Assembly (NCBI RefSeq): GCF_000374105.1
Contig: NZ_KB893650.1
Location: 1,048,862 to 1,112,861 of the forward strand
Length of the DNA: 64,000 nucleotides
Source of the DNA: Kangiella aquimarina DSM 16071
GTDB taxonomy: Bacteria > Pseudomonadota > Gammaproteobacteria > Enterobacterales > Kangiellaceae
Reading direction: 5' to 3'
The first letter of the stretch is position 1. Each line of letters opens with the position of its first letter. Positions 16,958 through 24,470 of this stretch are shown piece after piece. A model generated the notes under the pieces. The model did no database searches. It was not told the origin of the DNA and saw nothing but the letters and a program-made list of their open reading frames with translations. Position numbers and translations under genes: made by a program.

Positions 16958-17917
16958 ATGTTTTTCGATATAAGTAGTTTGCAACCCGTTACGCAAGTTT
17001 TTGGCAGTTTGTTTGTTCTGTTATTAGTGGCGACTTTAGTGTCATTTATGCTCAGTCGCTCAAAGCCACAAACGGATTACAGTGAACTAACCCAGCGCAT
17101 CAACTCCTGGTGGATCATGATGGGTGTGTTTGCACTATCACTCTACATGGGGCCTATGGTGACGATTCTGATGTTCGCCATGTTGAGTTTTATCGCGCTC
17201 AAAGAGTACTTCTCCATGACGCCAACCCGATTGGTGGATCGGAGGGTTCTGTTTTGGGCTTATGTAACCATTCCATTGCAGTATTACTTTATCTCTATTG
17301 GCTGGTACGGCATGTTCATTATTTTCATCCCGGTCTATGCCTTCTTATTTATTCCTTTCCGCATGGTCCTGGCGGGTGAAACTAAAAACTACTTACGTGC
17401 AGTGGGTAATATCCATTGGGGCTTAATGTTGACTGTCTTTACCTTGAGCCATTTGGCTTATCTGGTGATGTTACCGAACGAAGCCGAAGTTAAAAACCTG
17501 ATGGTGTCCGGTTCAGGCGCAGCATTACTGTTATATCTTGTGCTTTTGACTCAGTTGAATGACGTCAGTCAATACGTCTGGGGTAAGTTGTTTGGCAAAC
17601 ATAAAATCGCACCAGCGATAAGCCCGAACAAGACGCGCGAAGGCCTGATTGGTGGCGTTTTAACGACTGGCTTATTGGCGATGGCTCTGGCTGAAACCCT
17701 AACGCCAATGCTGTGGTGGCATGGTCTGTTGGTTGGCCTGGGTATTGGCATTGCGGGCTTTATTGGTGATGTGTCTTTGTCAGCCATCAAGCGTGATATT
17801 GGTATCAAGGATTGCGGTCAGCTCATTCCAGGACATGGCGGTATTCTCGATCGTCTCGACAGTCTGACTTTTACCGCACCGTTATTTTTCCATGTTATTC
17901 GTTACTGCTATTACTAA
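16958..17917 (+). CDS. ynbB: CdsA-like phosphatidate cytidylyltransferase YnbB
   Basis: YnbB-like proteins make CDP-diacylglycerol from phosphatidate and CTP. The 319-residue polytopic protein has about eight membrane helices and ends with the CdsA signature S-x3-KR-x4-KD-x5-PGHGG-x2-DR-x-D, seen here as SAIKRDIGIKDCGQLIPGHG then GILDRLDS. The final residues (FFHVIRYCYY) also resemble E. coli YnbB. Start 16958 is chosen by ribosome-site spacing; 16952 is the alternative. Its product is the expected substrate of YnbA, encoded just upstream, and its substrate that of the acyltransferase encoded next. Confidence 0.88.
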   Translation: MFFDISSLQPVTQVFGSLFVLLLVATLVSFMLSRSKPQTDYSELTQRINSWWIMMGVFALSLYMGPMVTILMFAMLSFIALKEYFSMTPTRLVDRRVLFWAYVTIPLQYYFISIGWYGMFIIFIPVYAFLFIPFRMVLAGETKNYLRAVGNIHWGLMLTVFTLSHLAYLVMLPNEAEVKNLMVSGSGAALLLYLVLLTQLNDVSQYVWGKLFGKHKIAPAISPNKTREGLIGGVLTTGLLAMALAETLTPMLWWHGLLVGLGIGIAGFIGDVSLSAIKRDIGIKDCGQLIPGHGGILDRLDSLTFTAPLFFHVIRYCYY

Positions 17918-17936
17918 TAATCCGGGAGCCAAACTC

Positions 17937-18578
17937 ATGAACATGATTAATAGAGCATTACGTTGGTTATTTTTCGCCATCATTATCAAGCCTATAGTGA
18001 AATTGGTGATAGGTCTTCGTTATCAGAATAAGCCCATTCTTCCTGAGGATGGGCCAGCTCTGATTATCGCCAACCATAACAGTCATCTGGATACCATGGT
18101 TCTAATATCGCTGTTGCCATTGAAGGTATTGCACAAAGTACAGCCGGTAGCTGCTGCTGATTATTTCCTGAAAAATAAATTTATTGCCTGGTTCGCACTA
18201 AATATCATCGGCATCCTACCGATTGAGCGTCAGTCAGAACGCCAAACTCGAAGTCCCGTTGAACAGTGTGCCGAAGCTTTACAGCAGGGAAAAATCTTAA
18301 TCTTTTTCCCCGAAGGCTCGCGTGGCCAGCCAGAAACTATGTCTGAGCTGAAATATGGCGTAGTAAAGTTGGCCGAAAAATGTCCTCAAGTACCGCTTTA
18401 TCCAATTTATATGCATGGACTCGGGAAAAGCCTGCCCAAAGGCGATGCCCTATTGGTGCCTTTCTTCTGTGACGTTGTTTTCTCAGAACCTATGCACTTC
18501 CAGCCGAACTTATTTGATCAGGTAAAAGCACGATTCGAGCAGATGCAGTCATCGGTCAAGTTACCGAAGTGGGATTAG
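17937..18578 (+). CDS. PlsC-type 1-acyl-glycerol-3-phosphate acyltransferase
   Basis: The ATG at 17937 has GGGAG before it and gives 213 residues; a longer frame overlapping ynbB is unsupported. An N-terminal membrane helix (LRWLFFAIIIKPIVKLVIGL) precedes the acyltransferase motifs: NHNSHLD (the catalytic H-x4-D), the second block near GILPIER, and FFPEGSRG (third block). It probably acylates lysophosphatidate or another lysophospholipid. With YnbA and YnbB it would complete a short pathway: lysophosphatidate, phosphatidate, CDP-diacylglycerol, then phosphatidyl-alcohol. This may duplicate the housekeeping route for a special lipid. Confidence 0.85.
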   Translation: MNMINRALRWLFFAIIIKPIVKLVIGLRYQNKPILPEDGPALIIANHNSHLDTMVLISLLPLKVLHKVQPVAAADYFLKNKFIAWFALNIIGILPIERQSERQTRSPVEQCAEALQQGKILIFFPEGSRGQPETMSELKYGVVKLAEKCPQVPLYPIYMHGLGKSLPKGDALLVPFFCDVVFSEPMHFQPNLFDQVKARFEQMQSSVKLPKWD

Positions 18579-18606
18579 AGCAAAACAATCATAAGGGTAT
18601 AAAACT

Positions 18607-19146
18607 ATGAATCGTTCGATATTGGCCGGAGTTTGGGGTTTTGCTGAAGCGACATTGTTTTTTATTCTGCCCGATGTGTTACTGAGTTACTACGCGCTCG
18701 ACAAGAAGAATCAGTTGATACGGCTTTGTAGCATTACTTTGATTGGCGCTCTTTTGGGTGGAACGCTGATGTATTGCTGGGGACAGTATCATTATGCAGC
18801 AGCGTATGAGTGGGTCGAATCAGTTCCAGCAATAAATGTAGAGTTGATGGCAACGGTTAAAGATAATATGCAGCAGACTGGTTTGTTGGCTATTTTCTTA
18901 GGCCCTTTGCAGGGATTGCCTTATAAAACCTTTGCCGTGCAAGCCTATGGTGCCGGTATATCCCTTGAAACATTTTTGTTGATTAGTGTACCTGCGAGAT
19001 TGCTGCGGTTTCTGGCTATTGCTTATATTGCACGCTGGATAGTTACAGGGCTATTGAAGAATTTGCCGCGAAAACAATTAATTGCAGTGTGGGGCGGGGT
19101 GTGGATTCTGGTTTATGGCTTGTATTTCTACCTTTTCCCATCTTAA
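18607..19146 (+). CDS. YqaA/DedA-like inner-membrane protein
   Basis: The 179-residue protein has about four membrane helices. Its N-terminus (GVWGFAEATLFFILPDVLLS) fits the YqaA branch of the DedA/SNARE-associated group, where G-x-A-E-A-x3-FFIPPDV is typical. DedA-like proteins are implicated in lipid translocation across the inner membrane. It lies 28 bases after the acyltransferase gene and is probably the last gene of the ynb-like operon, so a role in moving the lipid made by its neighbours is plausible but inferred. Confidence 0.7.
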   Translation: MNRSILAGVWGFAEATLFFILPDVLLSYYALDKKNQLIRLCSITLIGALLGGTLMYCWGQYHYAAAYEWVESVPAINVELMATVKDNMQQTGLLAIFLGPLQGLPYKTFAVQAYGAGISLETFLLISVPARLLRFLAIAYIARWIVTGLLKNLPRKQLIAVWGGVWILVYGLYFYLFPS

Positions 19147-19163
19147 AAATATCCTACAGATAA

Positions 19164-19191
19164 TAAAAAGCCATGCACTAAGGCATGGCTT
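19164..19191 (-). terminator. Terminator of folD
   Basis: A perfect nine-base-pair stem (AAGCCATGC with GCATGGCTT) has a six-base loop. On the minus strand it lies 22 bases past the folD stop and ends in TTTTTATTA. It sits between the convergent ends of folD and the YqaA-like gene. Confidence 0.8.
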
Positions 19192-19212
19192 AAACATCAA
19201 AACTAATTCGTC

Positions 19213-20067
19213 TTAGTCGTGCAGGTGCTCGCAGGCAAATAAAGTGTTGCTCATCAGCATGGCAACCGTCATTGGGCCAACGCCGCCTGGAACCGGGGTA
19301 ATCCATGAAGCCTTTTCTTTAGCCACGTCAAACTCTACGTCACCAACCAGTTTGCCACTTTCCAAACGGTTGATACCAACATCAATGACAATGGCTCCCG
19401 GTTTAATCCAGTCACCTTTGACCATTTCGGGGATACCAACGCCGGCTACGACAATATCAGCCTCAGAGACTTTTTTCGGTAAGTCTTTGGTTTTGCTGTG
19501 ACAGAAAGTGACCGTACAGCGTTCCATTAAGAGCTCTAAACCCATCGGACGACCAACAATATTCGAAACCCCGATGACGACCGCATCTTTACCCATTAAA
19601 TCGATACCGGTCTCTTTTAGCATGACCATAACACCATAAGGTGTGCAAGGGCGCATGGTCGGCATTTTCTGTGCTAGACGCCCCATGTTATAAGGATGGA
19701 AACCATCCACATCTTTATCGGCCTTAATTCGCTCAAGGATGACATTTGAGTCCAAATGCTCTGGAAGTGGAAGTTGCACCAGAATACCGTCAATTTCGGG
19801 ATCAGCATTTAACTGGTCAATATGCTTTAATAGTTCTTCTTGAGTGGTAGTAGCATCAAGGACTATTTTACGAGAAATAAAGCCGACCTTTTCACAAGCT
19901 TCTACCTTTTTGTTAACGTAGATCTGTGATGCTGGGTCAACACCAACCAAGATAACCGCTAAACCTGGTGCGCGTAGACCTTTATCTAGGCGTGCTTTAA
20001 CTTTTTCGGCCAGCTGTAGCTTAACTTTTTCGGAAATGGCTTTGCCATCAAGAATTTGAGCAGACAT
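19213..20067 (-). CDS. folD: Methylene-tetrahydrofolate dehydrogenase/cyclohydrolase
   Basis: FolD interconverts 5,10-methylene- and 10-formyl-tetrahydrofolate using NADP. The ATG at 20067 gives 284 residues, the usual family length; the TTG further upstream is rejected. Conserved parts are [14 protein letters not shown] with the catalytic Lys, [12 protein letters not shown], the NADP region [15 protein letters not shown], and the end [18 protein letters not shown]. It is cytoplasmic. It runs toward the ynb-like cluster and away from the tRNA cluster; the 176 bases to tRNA-Pro hold the tRNA promoter. Confidence 0.96.
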   Translation of the reverse strand: MSAQILDGKAISEKVKLQLAEKVKARLDKGLRAPGLAVILVGVDPASQIYVNKKVEACEKVGFISRKIVLDATTTQEELLKHIDQLNADPEIDGILVQLPLPEHLDSNVILERIKADKDVDGFHPYNMGRLAQKMPTMRPCTPYGVMVMLKETGIDLMGKDAVVIGVSNIVGRPMGLELLMERCTVTFCHSKTKDLPKKVSEADIVVAGVGIPEMVKGDWIKPGAIVIDVGINRLESGKLVGDVEFDVAKEKASWITPVPGGVGPMTVAMLMSNTLFACEHLHD

Positions 20068-20181
20068 AAGATTCAATAAATTCAAATGAGCGTTTGAAAG
20101 GCGCTATTGTCGCAATAATTGGCTATCGGCTCAATGGTTTTATCAGAAGCAACATTTTGTAAAAAAACAAAAGAAAAAGTG

Positions 20182-20210
20182 TTGACGGTAATGGGGGAAA
20201 TCAGTAATAT
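20182..20210 (+). promoter_or_regulatory. Promoter of the tRNA cluster
   Basis: TTGACG (20182-20187) and TAATAT (20205-20210) are 17 bases apart. The -10 box is followed by GCGCGTC, the GC-rich discriminator typical of stable-RNA promoters under stringent control. The first tRNA begins 34 bases after the -10 box. Confidence 0.8.
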
Positions 20211-20243
20211 GCGCGTCTCGCAGGGGCAAGCCCTTGTGAAGTT

Positions 20244-20320
20244 CGGAGATTAGCGCAGTCTGGTAGCGCGCCTGCTTTGGGTGCAGGATGTCGGGGGTTC
20301 AAATCCCTCATCTCCGACCA
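20244..20320 (+). tRNA. tRNA-Pro (anticodon TGG)
   Basis: The acceptor arm CGGAGAT pairs with ATCTCCG, and the encoded end is ACCA. The anticodon loop TTTGGGT between CCTGC and GCAGG gives anticodon TGG. The T-arm has GGTTCAAATCC. First of four tRNAs in one transcript. Confidence 0.97.
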
Positions 20321-20353
20321 ATTTTTTCTCGCCTCGTACGTCTGGATTCACAT

Positions 20354-20430
<77 letters not shown>

Positions 20431-20472
20431 TTTTAACGAATGGCCGACATGAGGAGAGAGTAGCGGTTGATG

Positions 20473-20548
20473 GTGGGCGTAGCTCAGTTGGTAGAGCCCC
20501 GGATTGTGATTCCGGTTGTCGTGGGTTCAAGTCCCATCGTCCACCCCA
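20473..20548 (+). tRNA. tRNA-His (anticodon GTG)
   Basis: The acceptor arm GTGGGCG pairs with CGTCCAC (one G-T pair), followed by C and CCA. The base before it (20472) is G and can pair with C73, the tRNA-His identity pair G-1:C73. The anticodon loop has GTG. Confidence 0.96.
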
Positions 20549-20641
20549 GATTCTATCTGCAAAAGTATTATGATTCTAAGAATCAAGCAGTTAGAATAAA
20601 CAATATGGTACGATGAGGGCTCAGGGCCCGCATTCAAAAAT

Positions 20642-20726
20642 GCGAAAGTGGTGGAATTGGTAGACACGCTGGATTTAGGTTCCAGTGCCGCGAGGCGTGA
20701 GAGTTCGAGTCTCTCCTTTCGCACCA
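20642..20726 (+). tRNA. tRNA-Leu (anticodon TAG)
   Basis: This is an 85-base class II tRNA with a long variable arm. The acceptor GCGAAAG pairs with CTTTCGC, followed by ACCA. The anticodon stem CTGGA/TCCAG encloses TTTAGGT, giving TAG. Confidence 0.97.
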
Positions 20727-20882
20727 TTTTAATCTCGGTGCTTAGTTAAACATTATATAGCAAGCATTTATCGATATAGAGATTAAATGGTATTCCCTTC
20801 AAGTCTTCATCCAAAAGCCTTATCATATTCATTTTATGTAAAGAATAGCTATTGCTAACGATAGCCTATTGGAGATCAGCGA

Positions 20883-22181
20883 ATGCAAGTTTCAGTTGAA
20901 ACCACCAACGGTTTAGAAAGAAAGCTTATTATTGATGTTCCTGCTGAGAACATTGATGGTGCGGTACAAAAGCGCCTACAAGACTTGGCACGTAACGTTA
21001 AAATGAACGGCTTTCGTCCAGGCAAAGTTCCATTCAGCGTAGTCAAGAAACGCTATGGTGCTTCAGTACGTCAAGAAGTCCTTGGTGATGTTATGCAACG
21101 TCACTACTTTGAGGCAGTACAACAAGAGAAGTTGATGCCTGCTGGTTATCCTCAATTAGAACTTATTGAAAATAACGACGGTGCTAATCTTAAGTTCTCT
21201 GCAACTTTCGAAGTTTATCCTGAAGTTAAATTAGCTGATCTAAATGCTATTGAAATCGAAAAAGCCACTTCTGAAGTATCTGATGAAGATTTGACAAAAA
21301 TGATGGATACCCTGCGTGGCCAACGTGCTAGCTGGGTTGAAGTGAAGCGCAAATCAAAAGATGGTGATCAAGTAGTTATCGACTTTAAAGGTTTCATCGA
21401 TGGTGAAGCATTTAAAGGTGGCGAAGCAAAAGAATTCCCATTGGAGCTTGGTGCAGGCAACATGATTCCAGGCTTTGAAGAGCAACTAGTTGGTGTTTCT
21501 GCTGGTGATGATGTTGAAGTTAAAGTGACTTTCCCAGAAGATTATCATGTTGACGATTTGAAAGGTAAAGAAGCTACTTTTGAAACGCATGTTCATGTCG
21601 TTAACAAAAAAGAACTTCCAACAGTAACCGAGTTAGCTGAACAGCTAGGTGCTGACGACATCAACAGTTTGAAAGGTGATGTTAAAAAGAATATGGAGCG
21701 TGAGCTTCGTAATGCCATTAAATCTCGAGTTAAAGGCCAAGTGATGAATCAGTTGGTTGAAAAGCATGAGGTAGAAGTTCCTAAAGCAATGCTGGATCAA
21801 GAAATCGAGCGTATGCGTCAGGAAATGGCACAACAGATGCGTGCTCCACAAGGTCAAACTCCTGACCTTCCTGCGTCATTGTTCGAAGAGCAGGCAACTC
21901 GTCGCGTTAAGCTTGGTTTGGTAGTTTCTGAAATTATTAAAGCTGAAGGCCTTAAAGCTGATGAAGATAAAGTTCGTGCACAGGTTGAAGATTTGGCTGG
22001 TGTTTACGAAGAGCCACAAGAAGTTATTGATTGGTACTATGGTGACCCAAATCGCTTACGCGAAGTAGAGTCATTAGTATTAGAAGATACAGTGGTTGAC
22101 TTGGTGCTGGAAAAAGCTAAAGTAACTGAGAAATCAGTAAGCTTCGATGAACTTTTAAATCCTAACAAAAATCAGGATTAA
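20883..22181 (+). CDS. tig: Trigger factor
   Basis: Trigger factor is the ribosome-bound chaperone that meets nascent chains. The 432-residue protein has the ribosome-binding tail with the FRPGKVP signature near residue 44, a central FKBP-type isomerase domain (about 150-245: VVIDFKGFIDGEAFKGG, PGFEEQLVG), and the C-terminal helical arms. Length equals E. coli Tig (432). The ribosome site is GGAG. It begins the tig-clpP-clpX-lon-hupB-ppiD block after the tRNA cluster, an order shared with pseudomonads. Confidence 0.97.
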   Translation: MQVSVETTNGLERKLIIDVPAENIDGAVQKRLQDLARNVKMNGFRPGKVPFSVVKKRYGASVRQEVLGDVMQRHYFEAVQQEKLMPAGYPQLELIENNDGANLKFSATFEVYPEVKLADLNAIEIEKATSEVSDEDLTKMMDTLRGQRASWVEVKRKSKDGDQVVIDFKGFIDGEAFKGGEAKEFPLELGAGNMIPGFEEQLVGVSAGDDVEVKVTFPEDYHVDDLKGKEATFETHVHVVNKKELPTVTELAEQLGADDINSLKGDVKKNMERELRNAIKSRVKGQVMNQLVEKHEVEVPKAMLDQEIERMRQEMAQQMRAPQGQTPDLPASLFEEQATRRVKLGLVVSEIIKAEGLKADEDKVRAQVEDLAGVYEEPQEVIDWYYGDPNRLREVESLVLEDTVVDLVLEKAKVTEKSVSFDELLNPNKNQD

Positions 22182-22215
22182 AAGTAGCACGATAAACTAT
22201 CGTTTATTCTAGAAA

Positions 22216-22241
22216 AGAAGCGGACTTGTTCCGCTTTTTTT
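22216..22241 (+). terminator. Terminator-like hairpin between tig and clpP
   Basis: AAGCGGA pairs with TCCGCTT around CTTGT or a shorter loop and ends in seven T. The clpP ATG follows the T-run by only about 24 bases, so a clpP promoter must lie before the hairpin or clpP depends on read-through. Confidence 0.8.
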
Positions 22242-22264
22242 ATTTTCAGGCAAGGAAATACAAC

Positions 22265-22882
22265 ATGAGTAAAATTATAGAAACTCAGGCATCTGGCCTT
22301 ATCCCAATGGTAGTTGAGCAGACCTCACGTGGTGAGCGCTCATATGACATATATTCCAGACTTTTAAAAGAACGCGTTATTTTCTGTGTCGGTCAGGTAG
22401 AAGATTACATGGCCAATTCAATTGTCGCTCAAATGTTATTCCTAGAGTCTGATAATCCAGACAAAGATATTCATTTATATATCAATTCACCAGGCGGCGT
22501 CGTAACTGCTGGATTAGCTATCTATGACACTATGCAGTTTATTCGCCCTGATGTGTCGACGGTTTGTGTGGGTCAGGCCGCCAGTATGGGTGCTTTATTG
22601 TTGGCTGGTGGTGCAAAAGGTAAGCGCCATACTCTGCCAAATTCGCGTATGATGATTCATCAACCGCTAGGCGGTTTCCAGGGGCAGGCCTCAGATATAG
22701 CCATCCATGCTCAGGAAATTACTGAATTAAAACATAGGCTTAATTCGATTATGGCCGATCACTGTGGTAAAACGGTTGAAGAAGTAGAAAAAGATACTGA
22801 CCGTGATAATTTCCTTACTGCAGATGAGGCCGTTAAGTATGGTCTGGTAGATTCAATCATCAGTTCAAGAAAGCAAAGCTAA
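22265..22882 (+). CDS. clpP: ATP-dependent Clp protease proteolytic subunit
   Basis: ClpP forms the tetradecameric serine protease chamber that works with ClpX or ClpA. The ATG at 22265 has AGGAA before it and gives 205 residues; the longer frame starts inside the tig hairpin and is rejected. The catalytic triad is Ser107 (GQAASMG), His132 (MMIHQP) and Asp181 (DRDNFL), with the same spacing as in E. coli. The N-terminus [19 protein letters not shown] includes a probable propeptide. Its usual partner clpX is not next to it but 3.8 kb downstream. Confidence 0.97.
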   Translation: MSKIIETQASGLIPMVVEQTSRGERSYDIYSRLLKERVIFCVGQVEDYMANSIVAQMLFLESDNPDKDIHLYINSPGGVVTAGLAIYDTMQFIRPDVSTVCVGQAASMGALLLAGGAKGKRHTLPNSRMMIHQPLGGFQGQASDIAIHAQEITELKHRLNSIMADHCGKTVEEVEKDTDRDNFLTADEAVKYGLVDSIISSRKQS

Positions 22883-22904
22883 ACCCTCCTACTGTTCATC
22901 CCTA

Positions 22905-22945
22905 AACAAGCTCTTGCCTCAGGCAAGAGCTTGTTCATTTCTTTT
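22905..22945 (+). terminator. Terminator of clpP
   Basis: A perfect 14-base-pair stem (AACAAGCTCTTGCC and its complement) with loop TCA is followed by CATTTCTTTT. It lies 23 bases after the clpP stop and separates clpP from the downstream genes. Confidence 0.85.
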
Positions 22946-23095
22946 CGCACTTCATCATTATTTTAGATATCATCCAGTTTAGTGCAGCTTTTTACCTTTT
23001 TTATTGTCTAATTCTAGATAGGTTAGAATAAATAGCTGTAAGTCCAGTGTCGTTCTTGGCTTAATCAATAGGGAATCCCTTTAATTGGGGCATTT

Positions 23096-24445
23096 ATGGA
23101 TGATCAACAACGAAAATTCAGCTGGTTAGAGACTAAACTTTCCAGGATTGTCAAAATCCGTCCAGGAGAAGGTAAAAGCACCGCTTTGCATTTCCTGACT
23201 CTTTTCATACTCATGTTTTCCTATTATCTGCTTAAAGTCATCAGGGACCCGTTGATCCTTTCCGAAAGTACTGCGGAAGTAAAAAGCTACTCAACTTCAA
23301 TACAGGCGGGACTTTTGCTTTTACTGGCGCCTCTGTTCAGTAAATTTTATTTTGCCTACTCGAGAAATAACGACCATTCACGATTTATTAAAGCCGTGAT
23401 GCTTTTTTTTAGTATGAACATAATCGTCTTCGCTCTACTCAGTTATATAGGAGCTGCGATAGGCGTTATCTTCTATATCTGGTTAGGAGTGTTCAGTGTG
23501 GTTGTTATTGCTCTTTATTGGGCATTTTGCGCTGATTGCTACAGCACCGAAGCGGGTAGTCGCCTATTTATACTGATCGCCGTGGGTGGAGCTATCGGGG
23601 CATGGGTCGGATCCCGGTGTGCAGGTTGGAGCTATCAATTAATTGGGGTCACTGGTTTGATGGCGCTTTCAGCACTATTGTTGGTCATTGCAGCGCTTCT
23701 TACCACCTATTGTTTTAAAGCAGTACCTTCAGATTCCAGGTCTATCTCATCGGCAGAGCCAATAAAGTCTCAGAAGTGGTACCTTGCAATAGTAAAGCTT
23801 TTGAAAAAACCATATTTATCTCTTATCGCAGCATTTATTGTGCTGATTAATTTTATAAACTCAATGGGGGAGTACATTTTAGCCAAGTTTGTTGTAGAGT
23901 TTGCTTCAGGTCTTGAGCTAGTAGGCGAAGACAGGCAGTCATATATGACAGAGTTTTATGCTGGTTATATTGCATGGATAACACTATTTGGACTTCTTTT
24001 GCAGATTTTTCTCGTTGCAAAGATATTTAAATGGATTGGTGTGGGAGCTTCTATATTAATTCTGCCTACCTTGATGATGTTTAATTACACTTTGGTGCTA
24101 TACCTACCGGTATTTGCTCTAATTAAATGGACTCTGATTGTAGAAAACAGTGCTAATTATTCTATACAGAATACCACCCGGCATGCTCTTTTTCTGCCTA
24201 TATCGAGGGAAGATAAATATATCGGAAAGAATGTCATTGAAGGATTCTTTTATCGTTTTGGTGACTTATTATATGGTGCAGTAGTTGCCATTGGCGTCAC
24301 TTTTTATGCCGCCGATAAAATTGCTTTTATCATGCTTAATGCTTTACTGGCATTTGGCTGTTTCCTCATTGCTTTTAGGATTAGAAACCGTTATAGAGAC
24401 ATGGAGGACGAGATCTATTGGTCGACAAAAAACGGTAATAGTTAG
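23096..24445 (+). CDS. ATP/ADP-translocase-like nucleotide carrier (Npt/Tlc-like, MFS fold)
   Basis: The 449-residue protein has 11-12 membrane helices. Its N-terminus fits the nucleotide-transporter group first known from Rickettsia, Chlamydia and plastids: IRPGEGKSTALHFLTLF then LLKVIRDPLILS, where the charged KxxRD pair in helix 1-2 is conserved. Such carriers exchange ATP for ADP in parasites, but shorter free-living versions exist with unknown substrates, and this one could import or export nucleotides or something else. It has no obvious promoter and sits alone between the clpP terminator and the convergent phosphatase-kinase gene, inside a block that is otherwise conserved. Confidence 0.7.
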   Translation: MDDQQRKFSWLETKLSRIVKIRPGEGKSTALHFLTLFILMFSYYLLKVIRDPLILSESTAEVKSYSTSIQAGLLLLLAPLFSKFYFAYSRNNDHSRFIKAVMLFFSMNIIVFALLSYIGAAIGVIFYIWLGVFSVVVIALYWAFCADCYSTEAGSRLFILIAVGGAIGAWVGSRCAGWSYQLIGVTGLMALSALLLVIAALLTTYCFKAVPSDSRSISSAEPIKSQKWYLAIVKLLKKPYLSLIAAFIVLINFINSMGEYILAKFVVEFASGLELVGEDRQSYMTEFYAGYIAWITLFGLLLQIFLVAKIFKWIGVGASILILPTLMMFNYTLVLYLPVFALIKWTLIVENSANYSIQNTTRHALFLPISREDKYIGKNVIEGFFYRFGDLLYGAVVAIGVTFYAADKIAFIMLNALLAFGCFLIAFRIRNRYRDMEDEIYWSTKNGNS

Positions 24446-24470
24446 TGGTCGTATATATGCTGACCACTAA
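24442..24470. other. Dyad carrying both stop codons of convergent genes
   Basis: TTAGTGGTC (24442-24450) and GACCACTAA (24462-24470) are perfect complements with an 11-base loop. The left arm holds the stop TAG of the carrier and the right arm, on the other strand, the stop TAG of the phosphatase-kinase gene. No T-run follows, but the hairpin could define both 3' ends. Confidence 0.55.
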
